A stretch of 64,000 nt of DNA from Yeosuana aromativorans (GTDB taxonomy: Bacteria; Bacteroidota; Bacteroidia; Flavobacteriales; Flavobacteriaceae): the NCBI RefSeq assembly GCF_014646655.1, contig NZ_BMNR01000003.1, positions 97,039 through 161,038 of the forward strand, given 5' to 3'. Position 1 is the first letter of the stretch. Each line of letters begins with the position of its first letter. This document shows positions 18,387 through 25,991 of the stretch, one piece after another. The notes under the pieces were generated by a model. It saw nothing but the letters and a program-made list of their open reading frames with translations. It did no database searches and had not been told where the DNA came from. Both the position numbers and the translations under genes were made by a program.

Positions 18387-18468
18387 TGCGGGCGGGGAGA
18401 CTCGAACTCCCACACCTCGCGGCACTAGATCCTAAGTCTAGCGTGTCTACCAATTCCACCACGCCCGC
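18387..18468 (-). tRNA. tRNA-Leu (anticodon UAG)
   Basis: The minus strand reads as a cloverleaf: acceptor stem GCGGGCG (18468-18462) pairs with CGCCCGC (18394-18388), with discriminator A at 18387. The D-arm contains GGTAGACACG, the anticodon loop is CTTAGGA giving anticodon TAG, a variable arm follows, and the T-arm has the GTTCGAGTC sequence. The 3' CCA is not encoded, as is usual in Bacteroidota. About 82 bases, a normal class II tRNA length. Confidence 0.95.
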
Positions 18469-18539
18469 AAAAGGATTGCAAATATAATCAAGATTTTTAA
18501 ATTGCAAACATATACGCCCTTAAAAAGCTTCAATTTTAT

Positions 18540-18547
18540 TACTTTTG
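18540..18547 (+). promoter_or_regulatory. Candidate -7 element (TACTTTTG) for the dipeptidase gene
   Basis: TACTTTTG matches the Bacteroidota TAnnTTTG -7 consensus and lies 19 bp before the ATG at 18567. A TTG occurs upstream at 18512 but the spacing (25 bp) is longer than usual, so the assignment is tentative. Confidence 0.35.
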
Positions 18548-18566
18548 GCTTAAATCCAAAAAAATA

Positions 18567-19955
18567 ATGAAAAACATTCAATCCTATATTCAAGACCATA
18601 AAAAACGATTTTTAAACGAACTTATTGAACTTCTTAAAATACCATCAATAAGTGCAGACTCTGCCTATAAAAATGATGTGTTAAAAACCGCTGAAGCCGT
18701 TAAGCATAGTCTTGAAAAAGCAGGTTGCGATGTTGTTGAAATCTGTAAAACCGATGGTAACCCCATTGTTTATGGTGAAAAAACAATTAACCCAAAATTA
18801 CCTACTGTCTTAGTGTATGGCCATTATGATGTACAACCAGCCGATCCTATTGAATTATGGACCTCGCCACCTTTTGAACCCATCATAAAAAAAACAGACT
18901 TACACCCTGAAGGTGCTATTTTTGCACGTGGTGCCTGCGATGACAAAGGACAAATGTACATGCATGTTAAAGCATTGGAATTTATGGTTACAACCAATCA
19001 ATTGCCTTGTAATGTTAAGTTCATGATTGAAGGTGAAGAGGAAGTGGGCAGCAAAAATCTGGGCACCTTTGTTAAAAACAATCGGGACAAGCTTAAAAAT
19101 GATGTCATCTTGATTTCCGACACGGGCATGATTGCCAATGATGTACCATCTATAACCACAGGATTGCGTGGATTAAGCTACGTGGAAGTAGAAGTAACCG
19201 GACCCAACAGGGATTTACATTCAGGACTTTATGGTGGGGCCGTGGCCAATCCAATCAATATTTTAACCAAAATGATTGCCTCGCTCCATGATGAGAACAA
19301 TCACATTACCATACCAGGATTTTACGATAAAGTAGAGGAGCTTTCAAAAGAAGAACGCACTGAAATGGCCAAAGCGCCTTTTTCATTGGATGCTTATAAA
19401 AAAGCGCTTCAAATCAACGATGTTTATGGTGAACTGGGGTATACAACCAATGAGCGTAATTCAATCAGGCCAACACTGGACGTTAACGGCATATGGGGCG
19501 GTTACACTGGTGAAGGTGCCAAAACGGTCATTGCCAGTAAAGCCTTTGCAAAAATTTCCATGCGTTTGGTACCACACCAAGATTGGGAAGAAATCACAGA
19601 ACTCTTCACAAAACACTTTACAAGCATTGCTCCTGTAGCCGTAACAGTAAAAGTCACACCACACCACGGTGGCCAGGGCTATGTAACGCCCATCGATAAT
19701 ATTGGCTACCAAGCCGCATCAAAAGCCTATCAACAAACCTTTGGAAAAAAACCAATCCCACAACGTAGTGGTGGCAGCATTCCAATAGTAGCCTTGTTTG
19801 AAGAGGAATTAAAAAGCAAAACTATCTTGATGGGATTTGGCTTGGATAGCGATGCCATCCACTCACCCAATGAGCACTTTGGGGTGTTCAATTATTTAAA
19901 AGGCATCGAAACAATCCCCTATTTTTATAAATATTTTACCGAGCTTTCTAAGTGA
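18567..19955 (+). CDS. M20-family metallo-dipeptidase (CNDP-like)
   Basis: Cytosolic di-zinc exopeptidase that probably cleaves dipeptides. The 462 residues carry all M20 signatures: GHYDVQ with the zinc ligand H86 and catalytic D88, ARGACDDKG with the bridging aspartate, and EGEEEVGS with the general-base and zinc-ligand glutamates (E158, E159). The lid domain has DLHSGLYGG, and the last zinc-ligand histidine lies in DAIHSPNEHF. Length fits the dipeptidase branch (about 460). It stands alone, divergent from tRNA-Leu, followed by repeat elements. Confidence 0.92.
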   Translation: MKNIQSYIQDHKKRFLNELIELLKIPSISADSAYKNDVLKTAEAVKHSLEKAGCDVVEICKTDGNPIVYGEKTINPKLPTVLVYGHYDVQPADPIELWTSPPFEPIIKKTDLHPEGAIFARGACDDKGQMYMHVKALEFMVTTNQLPCNVKFMIEGEEEVGSKNLGTFVKNNRDKLKNDVILISDTGMIANDVPSITTGLRGLSYVEVEVTGPNRDLHSGLYGGAVANPINILTKMIASLHDENNHITIPGFYDKVEELSKEERTEMAKAPFSLDAYKKALQINDVYGELGYTTNERNSIRPTLDVNGIWGGYTGEGAKTVIASKAFAKISMRLVPHQDWEEITELFTKHFTSIAPVAVTVKVTPHHGGQGYVTPIDNIGYQAASKAYQQTFGKKPIPQRSGGSIPIVALFEEELKSKTILMGFGLDSDAIHSPNEHFGVFNYLKGIETIPYFYKYFTELSK

Positions 19956-19961
19956 TTTTTT

Positions 19962-20024
19962 GGGGTGTTCCCCGCTAAAGCGGGGTCGCGCTTTCCGCAC
20001 TTCACGGTAGTTTGCTGCAATCGC
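19962..20024. repeat. REP-like hairpin element (copy A)
   Basis: GGTGTT, a perfect hairpin CCCCGC-TAAA-GCGGGG (19970-19985), then TCGCGCTTTCCGCACT. A related element lies on the other strand at 29871-29933 with hairpin CCACGC/GCGTGG and GTCGGGCTTTCGGTACT. This looks like the intergenic palindromic repeat common in flavobacterial genomes. Confidence 0.7.
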
Positions 20025-20044
20025 TAACACAGATAAGTATATAG

Positions 20045-20104
20045 ATGAAACATCCATGACCGGTTTTTAGACACACTTTGGGATGATTATTATGGATGTT
20101 CCAT
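20045..20104. repeat. 60-bp element with 13-bp terminal inverted repeats (copy 2)
   Basis: Ends are ATGAAACATCCAT and ATGGATGTTCCAT. Read in reverse complement, copy 1 (4496-4553) has exactly the same two end sequences, while the centres are unrelated. It lies immediately before the DMT transporter gene and covers an ATG at 20103 that is therefore an unlikely start. Confidence 0.7.
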
Positions 20105-20135
20105 GTGCCCATTGAAAAACAATAAAAATAAACAC

Positions 20136-20996
20136 ATGAAAAACCAACATACCAGCCATCTTATTGAACTTTTAATAGGAACCCTTTTTATAAGCACTTC
20201 AGGTGTTTTGGGTAAATTTATTGATTTGCCAACACCAGTCATTATTTGGTGCCGCTGTGCCTTGGGGGCCTTGTTTTTATATCTGTTTTGCAGATTAAAA
20301 AAATTCAACATCACCATAAATTCAAGAAAGGATTTTTCAACAATCTTTTTAAGCTCCCTATTTTTAGGAGTCCATTGGATTACCTATTTCTACGCATTAA
20401 AGCTCTCCAATGTGGCTTTGGGGATGTTGTCGCTCTTTACATTTCCTGTGATCACGGCTTTGTTGGAGCCTTTGTTTATAAAAACAAAATTAAACCCTAT
20501 CCATATTATTTTAGGACTTATTGTCTTAATAGGCATCTATATTCTGGCACCAGAATTCAACTTTGAAAACACACAATTAAAAGGTGTGTTGGTAGGTGTG
20601 TTTTCTGCTGTTTGTTACTCATTGCGCAATCTGATATTAAAACAACATGTTGGTCAATATAGTGGAACCTCACTTATGATGTATCAAATTTCAATACTGA
20701 CCATTGTTTTACTTCCGTTTATGTTTGTTATGGATATTAGTAATATCACCACACAATATCCTTATGTTATTCTGTTAGCCCTGTTAACAACAGCTATCGG
20801 CCATTCCATATTCATACACAGCTTAAAGTATTTCTCAGTGAGTACGGCAAGTATCATCAACAGCATACAGCCCATCTTGGGCATTATTATGGCCTTCTTT
20901 TTTCTCAATGAAATCCCAACTTGGAATACGTTTTTTGGCGGCTCTTTGATTTTGGCAACCGTTATTATTGAAAGCATTCGATCTAGAAAAGCATAA
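20136..20996 (+). CDS. EamA/DMT-family inner-membrane transporter
   Basis: Drug/metabolite transporter superfamily protein, probably exporting an amino acid or other small metabolite. About ten hydrophobic helices in two EamA repeats: the first has ISTSGVLGKFIDLPTPVIIWCR (here split at residue 20: WCRCALGALFLYLF), the second begins around residue 150 with GVLVGVFSAVCYSLRNLI and ends with PILGIIMAFFFLNEIPTWN, the conserved EamA ending. The ATG at 20136 is preferred because the earlier ATG at 20103 lies in a repeat element. Substrate is not predictable. Confidence 0.87.
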   Translation: MKNQHTSHLIELLIGTLFISTSGVLGKFIDLPTPVIIWCRCALGALFLYLFCRLKKFNITINSRKDFSTIFLSSLFLGVHWITYFYALKLSNVALGMLSLFTFPVITALLEPLFIKTKLNPIHIILGLIVLIGIYILAPEFNFENTQLKGVLVGVFSAVCYSLRNLILKQHVGQYSGTSLMMYQISILTIVLLPFMFVMDISNITTQYPYVILLALLTTAIGHSIFIHSLKYFSVSTASIINSIQPILGIIMAFFFLNEIPTWNTFFGGSLILATVIIESIRSRKA

Positions 20997-21007
20997 GTTT
21001 TTTTACT

Positions 21008-21047
21008 CTACATTTGTAGAATTAAAATAATTGTTCTATGTTTGTAG
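21008..21047 (+). promoter_or_regulatory. blaI promoter with two BlaI-type operator dyads
   Basis: Two dyads, CTACATTTGTAG (21008-21019) and CTATGTTTGTAG (21036-21047), have the TACAnnTGTA-like symmetry of BlaI/MecI boxes and are 28 bp apart. The first contains TTTG (21013-21016) and the second TATGTTTG (21037-21044), which match the Bacteroidota -33 and -7 elements with a 20-bp spacer. A bound repressor would cover both elements. Confidence 0.7.
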
Positions 21048-21070
21048 AGTTAATTCTAATAATGTAGAAA

Positions 21071-21436
21071 ATGCAACTGTCAAAAACCGAGGAAGATTTA
21101 ATGAACTATTTATGGAAACTTGAAAAAGCTTTTATGAAAGATTTACTGGATGCCTATCCAGAACCCAAACCAGCTACAACAACTGTAGCAACGCTTTTAA
21201 AAAGAATGACCGATAAAGGTTTTGTGGCTTATAATTTATACGGAAATTCTAGGGAATATTATCCGCTTGTTAAAAAGAAAGATTATTTCTCCAAGCATGT
21301 AAACGGTCTTATAAAAAACTTTTTTAATGATAGCGCTTCTCAGTTTGCTTCTTTTTTTACCAAAGAAACCAATCTTACAAAAGAAGAATTGGAAGACCTA
21401 AAAACGCTTATAGACAACCAACTTAAAAGCAAATAG
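21071..21436 (+). CDS. BlaI/MecI/CopY-family transcriptional repressor
   Basis: Winged-helix repressor, 121 residues. The N-terminus LSKTEEDLMNYLWKLEKAFM is the usual opening of the family, followed by KPATTTVATLLKRMTDKGFVAY (recognition helix and wing, split here: TTVATLLKRM and DKGFVAY) and the C-terminal dimerisation helices. In the family, a partner M56 membrane peptidase inactivates the repressor. That partner starts 3 bp downstream. Two operator dyads overlap its promoter, indicating autoregulation. Confidence 0.93.
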   Translation: MQLSKTEEDLMNYLWKLEKAFMKDLLDAYPEPKPATTTVATLLKRMTDKGFVAYNLYGNSREYYPLVKKKDYFSKHVNGLIKNFFNDSASQFASFFTKETNLTKEELEDLKTLIDNQLKSK

Positions 21437-21438
21437 AC

Positions 21439-22812
21439 ATGGAATTCTATATATTAAAGTCTGGCGTGTGCTTAGCTGTATTTTACAGTTTCTATAAATT
21501 ATTGTTGGAAAAAGAAAGTTTTCACAACTTTAAGCGGCTTTATTTATTGGCATCTTTAGTCCTAGCATTTACCATTCCTTTAATAACATTTACAGAATAT
21601 AGAGAGATTATCACTCAAGATTCACCTTTATTTTCTACTGAAATATCTCAAAATGCAACAACAAAAACAACATTGGCAAGTTACTTACCTATTATTTTAT
21701 GGAGTATTTATGGTTTGGGTGTTTTTCTTTTTGGTTTTAAGTTTTTAAAAAACTTATTGGAGCTAATTATTAAAATTAAACGGAATCCTAAATTTAAAAA
21801 TGAAAGCCTCATAAATGTTCTGTTACAAGATTTAGTAATTCCTCATACATTTTTCAGTTACATTTTTTTAAATAAACAGAAATTTGAATCGCATCAAATA
21901 CCTAAAGAAGTGTTGCTACATGAAGAAACCCATGCAAAACAGAAACATAGTATAGATGTGGTGTTTATTGAAATATTCCAAATACTCTTTTGGTTTAATC
22001 CGTTCATCTATTTAATAAAGCGTAGCATTAAATTAAACCATGAATTTTTAGCAGACCAATCCGTTTTAAACAAGGGTGTTAAACCTTCCAAATATCAACA
22101 AATTTTATTGGCATTCTCATCAAATGCCCCTGAACCTCAATTGGCAAATGCCATTAATTATTCATCAATCAAAAAACGATTTACAATTATGAAAACACAA
22201 TCATCAAAACAGAGCTTATGGATTAGAAGTTTTATTCTATTACCCTTATTAGCTGTTTTAACCTTTAGTTTTAGCAATAAACAAATTGTAACTAATCAAC
22301 AAAAAGCCACTGCTAAAGAAATTACTGAATATAACCAACTTGCAAAAAAGTACAATTTAATGTCAGAAAGTGGTGAGTTCATTGTGAAAAAAGAAGAAAA
22401 AGAGCGCATAAACTATCTTTATAACAAGATGTCTCTTGCCCAACGGAAAAATGCTGAACCCTTTCCTGTGTTTCCACCTCCACCTCCGCCTCTAGCTCCA
22501 ACATCTCCCAAAGTGGCGCAAGATGATGTTATTGATCTTCCGCCACCCCCACCACCAGCCCCGATATCATTTAGTGATGAAAAAGTTCCTTCTCCTCTAC
22601 CTCCACCTCGTCCAAAATCACCTCTTGAGCATGTAAAGGAAATGGCTGATAAAGGCGCAAAATTCTTTTATAATGAAAAACCTATCGACTCTAAAAGGGC
22701 CATTGAGCTTTTGGAATCCAATAACAGTCTAAATATTCTTACAAAGCATAGTGATGAAACAGATTTTGTTGTGCACATATCCTCTGAACCAATCGAGATC
22801 AAACCAGAATAA
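21439..22812 (+). CDS. M56 (BlaR1-like) membrane metallopeptidase with proline-rich C-terminal part
   Basis: Senses a signal and is expected to relieve BlaI repression by proteolysis. The 457 residues have N-terminal transmembrane helices (about 5-22, 35-50, 85-105), a cytoplasmic zinc peptidase with HEETH (161-165) and the downstream LNHEFLADQSV glutamate ligand, then a transmembrane helix near 265-280 and a periplasmic tail. The tail has two polyproline runs (FPPPPPPLAP and LPPPPPPAP, about 350-395). There is no penicillin-binding sensor domain, so the signal is not a beta-lactam by homology alone. Confidence 0.88.
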   Translation: MEFYILKSGVCLAVFYSFYKLLLEKESFHNFKRLYLLASLVLAFTIPLITFTEYREIITQDSPLFSTEISQNATTKTTLASYLPIILWSIYGLGVFLFGFKFLKNLLELIIKIKRNPKFKNESLINVLLQDLVIPHTFFSYIFLNKQKFESHQIPKEVLLHEETHAKQKHSIDVVFIEIFQILFWFNPFIYLIKRSIKLNHEFLADQSVLNKGVKPSKYQQILLAFSSNAPEPQLANAINYSSIKKRFTIMKTQSSKQSLWIRSFILLPLLAVLTFSFSNKQIVTNQQKATAKEITEYNQLAKKYNLMSESGEFIVKKEEKERINYLYNKMSLAQRKNAEPFPVFPPPPPPLAPTSPKVAQDDVIDLPPPPPPAPISFSDEKVPSPLPPPRPKSPLEHVKEMADKGAKFFYNEKPIDSKRAIELLESNNSLNILTKHSDETDFVVHISSEPIEIKPE

Positions 22813-22857
22813 AATCATCCTTAAAAAGGATTAGAAAAATATAGTTTTAAAAAAAAC

Positions 22858-22885
22858 AGCCAGGTTTAGCTTGGCTATTTTTTTA
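22858..22885 (+). terminator. Terminator of the blaI/M56 operon
   Basis: AGCCAGG pairs with CTTGGCT around a TTTAG loop (one G-T pair), followed by a run of eight T residues on the plus strand. It lies 46 bp after the M56 stop codon. Confidence 0.75.
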
Positions 22886-22951
22886 TCAATTCATGTAACA
22901 AATATCAAACTATAACGTTCTAATAGTCAATCAATCAAAATCAATCACGTT

Positions 22952-24052
22952 ATGTTAAAGCAATTCTTCATTATCTGCTCAGGTTCAGATACTGCTATTT
23001 TAGAGACCTGTTCTGTTGGCGAACAAAATAAATATGTCGGTATTGGCGCCACCGTTTTTTTTACGGCCATTATGGCTTTTATTGCTGCCAGTTATGCCCT
23101 TTACACTGTTTTTGACAATTTATATACTGCTATTTTTTTTGGGTTAATTTGGGGTTTGCTCATTTTTAATTTGGACCGATATATTGTTTCCACTATTAAA
23201 AAAACAGGGAATGTCATGGATGAACTCATTCAGGCCTCACCCAGAATTTTACTGGCAATCATCATTGCCGTGGTCATTTCAAAACCATTGGAACTGAAAA
23301 TTTTTGAAAAAGAAATCAATCAAGTGCTGTTAGAACAAAAAAACGAACTGACACTGGCCAATAAAAACCAAATTGCCGAACAATTCAATCCATCCATTGA
23401 AAGCTTAAACAAAGACATAAAATCGTTGCAAGACGAAATCTCTACCAAAGAGAGTGAAGTAAATGCGTTATACAACACCTATATCTCTGAAGCCGAAGGC
23501 ACAGCCGGTACCAAACTCTTAGGTAAAGGACCCGTTTATAAAGAAAAACGCGAGAAACATGATGCTGCCCTGGCCGAATTGCAACAACTAAAAGCTGAAA
23601 ACAAAGCCAAAATAGAAGCTGCAGAAAATCAAATAGCGGCTCTTAAAGGTGATTTTGAAACTCAAGTGGTAACCACCCAACCCATCATTAATAATTTTGA
23701 CGGTTTGATGGCACGTGTCAATGCGCTTGGAAAACTACCTTGGCTACCATCATTTTTTATATTCTTATTGTTTTTGGCAATAGAAACAGCGCCTATTCTG
23801 GCCAAATTATTATCGCCCAAAGGATCTTACGACTTTAAACTTGAAGATCAAGAAACGGCCGTGAAAACCAGTGTACTTCAAAATAAAAACCAACGGGAAG
23901 CTCTTCTAAAAACAGATTATGCACTTAATGACCGTATTTATAGTGACATTGAAAACGAAGAAGAATTATATGCCTACAAGCGAAAAAAAGCCATAGAAAT
24001 CATGCAACTTCAAACGGATGCTTTCTATAAACGTCAAAAAAATGCGCTCTAA
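22952..24052 (+). CDS. DUF4407 membrane protein
   Basis: Function unknown. The 366 residues match the DUF4407 pattern: a short N-terminal segment ending FIICSGSDTAILE, two pairs of helices (about 28-70 and 95-115) around NLDRYIVSTI, then a long charged coiled-coil (about 120-235, rich in E, K, Q, with LQDEISTKESEVNALYNTY) that should lie outside the cytoplasm, and a last helix (LPWLPSFFIFLLFLAIETAPILAKLLSP; core FFIFLLFLAIETAPILAK, about 265-285) followed by a cytoplasmic tail. It has its own leader after a terminator, so it is probably transcribed alone. The STAS gene converges on it with a 5-bp gap. Confidence 0.85.
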   Translation: MLKQFFIICSGSDTAILETCSVGEQNKYVGIGATVFFTAIMAFIAASYALYTVFDNLYTAIFFGLIWGLLIFNLDRYIVSTIKKTGNVMDELIQASPRILLAIIIAVVISKPLELKIFEKEINQVLLEQKNELTLANKNQIAEQFNPSIESLNKDIKSLQDEISTKESEVNALYNTYISEAEGTAGTKLLGKGPVYKEKREKHDAALAELQQLKAENKAKIEAAENQIAALKGDFETQVVTTQPIINNFDGLMARVNALGKLPWLPSFFIFLLFLAIETAPILAKLLSPKGSYDFKLEDQETAVKTSVLQNKNQREALLKTDYALNDRIYSDIENEEELYAYKRKKAIEIMQLQTDAFYKRQKNAL

Positions 24053-24057
24053 AAATA

Positions 24058-24336
24058 TTAAGATGCTGTTTGATACTTAAAATGCTCGTAAAGGTCTTTG
24101 CATCCTAATCCAATAATAGATAGCTTTTTGTTTTTCAAAATAGCTTCATTATGCAATGCAGCCATAGCATTTACACCATCTCGGTCCATCCACTCAACTT
24201 CTTCTATACTGATAGTTAAGGTATTTACGCGTTCAAAAATATGTTTAAATTCTCTATTAAACACATCCATGCTACTTCTGTCAAGAATTCCTTTGATTTT
24301 AAAAAAGGTGCTGCTTTGGGTGATTTTTAAGTTCAT
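24058..24336 (-). CDS. STAS-domain protein (anti-sigma antagonist fold) without the usual serine
   Basis: About 92 residues, nearly all one STAS domain. The start at 24336 (MNLKITQSS) is chosen because the sequence upstream in frame is not protein-like. The pattern FKIKGILDRSSMDVFNREF, then LTISIEEVEWMDRDGVNAM, fits STAS strand-helix order. In SpoIIAA-type proteins the last motif is D-S-S-G with a phosphorylated serine; here it is MDRDGVNAM, with Asp in place of the serine. It may therefore be a constitutive (phospho-mimic) binding partner rather than a switch. No kinase partner is adjacent. Confidence 0.75.
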   Translation of the reverse strand: MNLKITQSSTFFKIKGILDRSSMDVFNREFKHIFERVNTLTISIEEVEWMDRDGVNAMAALHNEAILKNKKLSIIGLGCKDLYEHFKYQTAS

Positions 24337-24572
24337 AATAACATAGTAATTATATTCAACAATACATTTAGGGCTATTAATCAATTGATTACCATATAAA
24401 TATAAAACAAAAACCATATAGCGGTTCCAATTTTCGACAAAGAGAATTTATCTTTGGATAAAAAAAAATTAGATGTCAAATTAATCGATGATTGACCATT
24501 TTTAAAACAAGTTTTTATATTTTTACCCTATAAGTTTAGTTTCAACCTCTGACAAATAATCATTTAAAATCC

Positions 24573-25007
24573 ATGAAAAAATATATTTTAATTATGTGCA
24601 CCTTGTTACTGGCACAGGTAAGTTTTTCACAATCTTCAGAAAAACAAGATGTTAAAGAAATCAAAGCCGTTCTAAAAGCCCAAAGATTAGCTTGGTCAAA
24701 AGATAATATTGAGGAGTTTATGGAGGGTTACTGGAAAAGTGACTCCTTAAAGTTTTATGGAAGCAATGGTGTAACCTACGGTTGGGAAAACACGTTGGAG
24801 CGTTATAAAAAAGCCTATCCTAGTGAAGACCATACAGGAACGCTGAGTTTTAAAATCAATGCGGTCACTAAAATTGCGGAAAATGCTTATTATGTTTTGG
24901 GCGAATACCATTTAAAGCGAAATGTTGGAAATGCCGATGGTGTTTTCATGTTGGTTTTCAAAAAAATAGATGGTGAATGGAAAATCATTGTGGACACGTC
25001 TTGCTAA
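24573..25007 (+). CDS. Secreted NTF2-like/DUF4440 (SnoaL-fold) protein
   Basis: The 144 residues start with a Sec signal peptide (MKKYILIMCTLLLAQVSFSQ) and continue as an NTF2-like cone: an N-terminal helix (VKEIKAVLKAQRLAWSKDNI), EGYWKSDSLKFYGSNGVTYG, a central helix and sheet, and a closing strand VFMLVFKKIDGEWKIIVDTSC. This matches the DUF4440/YybH group, whose members are mostly of unknown function. It lacks a lipobox, so it is probably soluble in the periplasm. The Gfo/Idh gene starts 9 bp downstream, suggesting one transcript. Confidence 0.82.
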   Translation: MKKYILIMCTLLLAQVSFSQSSEKQDVKEIKAVLKAQRLAWSKDNIEEFMEGYWKSDSLKFYGSNGVTYGWENTLERYKKAYPSEDHTGTLSFKINAVTKIAENAYYVLGEYHLKRNVGNADGVFMLVFKKIDGEWKIIVDTSC

Positions 25008-25016
25008 AAAATCAGT

Positions 25017-25991
25017 ATGAGTAAAATAATAAACTGGGGAATCATTGGGGTTGGAGACGTTTGTGAGAAAAAAAGTGGCCCAGCCTATCAAAAAACAGAT
25101 GGCTTCCACTTAAAAGCTGTCATGCGAAGAGATTTTGACAAAGCTAAAGACTTTGCAAAACGACATGGTGTTGAAATCTATTCTGATAATGCAGAAGAAG
25201 TAATCAACAACCCAGAAATAGACGCCATATATATAGCCACACCGCCTAATAATCATTTGGAATATGCTCTACAGGTTGCCGAGGCCGGTAAAATTTGTTG
25301 TGTGGAAAAACCCATGGCCGTAACTTTTGAAGAATGCCAAACCATGCTTTCTGCTTTCAAGAAAAAAAACATTCCGCTCTTTATAGCGTATTACAGAAGG
25401 AGTCTGCCTCGGTTTGAGCAAGTTAAAAAGTGGATAGACCTAAAAGAAATAGGTGATATCAGGCACATTCATTGGGCATTAAGCAAACCTGCCAATGCGA
25501 TTGATTTATCTGGAAACTATAATTGGCGAACTGATAAAGACATTGCTTTAGGAGGTTATTTTGATGATTTGGCATCACATGGTTTAGACTACTTTCATTA
25601 TATCTTAGGTGAAGTTGAATCGGTTTCTGGGCAAAGCACCAATCAACAACACTTATACTCTGCAAAAGATGCTTTGTCGGCTTCCTGGATTCATAAAAAT
25701 GGCGTCACGGGTTCTGCATTTTGGAATTTTGGTGCTTGGAAACGAGAAGACCAAGTTGAAATCATTGGCAGTAAAGGATCTATCATATTTTCTGTTTTTG
25801 ATGAAAATCCCATTCAACTGATCACACCAAAAGAAACCATAAGTTTAACCATTGAACATCCTGAAAATATTCAATTGTACCATGTTGAGAACATGAAAAA
25901 ACATTTAGACGGTACAAAACAACATCCCTCAACTGGCGAAACAGCTTTACATACTGCTTGGATAATGGATAAGATTCTTGGTAGAATTTAA
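25017..25991 (+). CDS. Gfo/Idh/MocA-family NAD(P)-dependent oxidoreductase
   Basis: Cytosolic sugar- or inositol-type dehydrogenase of 324 residues. The N-terminal Rossmann fold shows WGIIGVGDVCEKKSGPAY (GxGxxG-type), IDAIYIATPPNNH, and the family signature lysine in CVEKPMAV. The C-terminal alpha/beta domain has GGYFDDLASHGLDYFHYILGE (split: GGYFDDLASHGLDYF), with the histidine usual at the catalytic site. Substrate cannot be named. It may share a transcript with the NTF2-like gene. Its stop overlaps the convergent oxidase gene by four bases (25988-25991). Confidence 0.9.
   Translation: MSKIINWGIIGVGDVCEKKSGPAYQKTDGFHLKAVMRRDFDKAKDFAKRHGVEIYSDNAEEVINNPEIDAIYIATPPNNHLEYALQVAEAGKICCVEKPMAVTFEECQTMLSAFKKKNIPLFIAYYRRSLPRFEQVKKWIDLKEIGDIRHIHWALSKPANAIDLSGNYNWRTDKDIALGGYFDDLASHGLDYFHYILGEVESVSGQSTNQQHLYSAKDALSASWIHKNGVTGSAFWNFGAWKREDQVEIIGSKGSIIFSVFDENPIQLITPKETISLTIEHPENIQLYHVENMKKHLDGTKQHPSTGETALHTAWIMDKILGRI

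Noticed and set aside
20103..20135. Earlier ATG for the DMT transporter
   Set aside because: The ATG is part of a terminal inverted repeat, and the extra residues are charged, unlike the start of DMT proteins; 20136 fits better.
22450..22620. Proline-rich coding run in the M56 gene as a possible tandem repeat or recombination site
   Set aside because: It is in frame and explained by a proline-rich linker in the protein.
22919..22950. CAATCAATC-like direct repeats before the DUF4407 gene
   Set aside because: Short, imperfect and AT-rich; likely chance.
24337..24417. Upstream extension of the STAS protein
   Set aside because: The extra 27 residues are not STAS-like and the start at 24336 gives the normal domain beginning.
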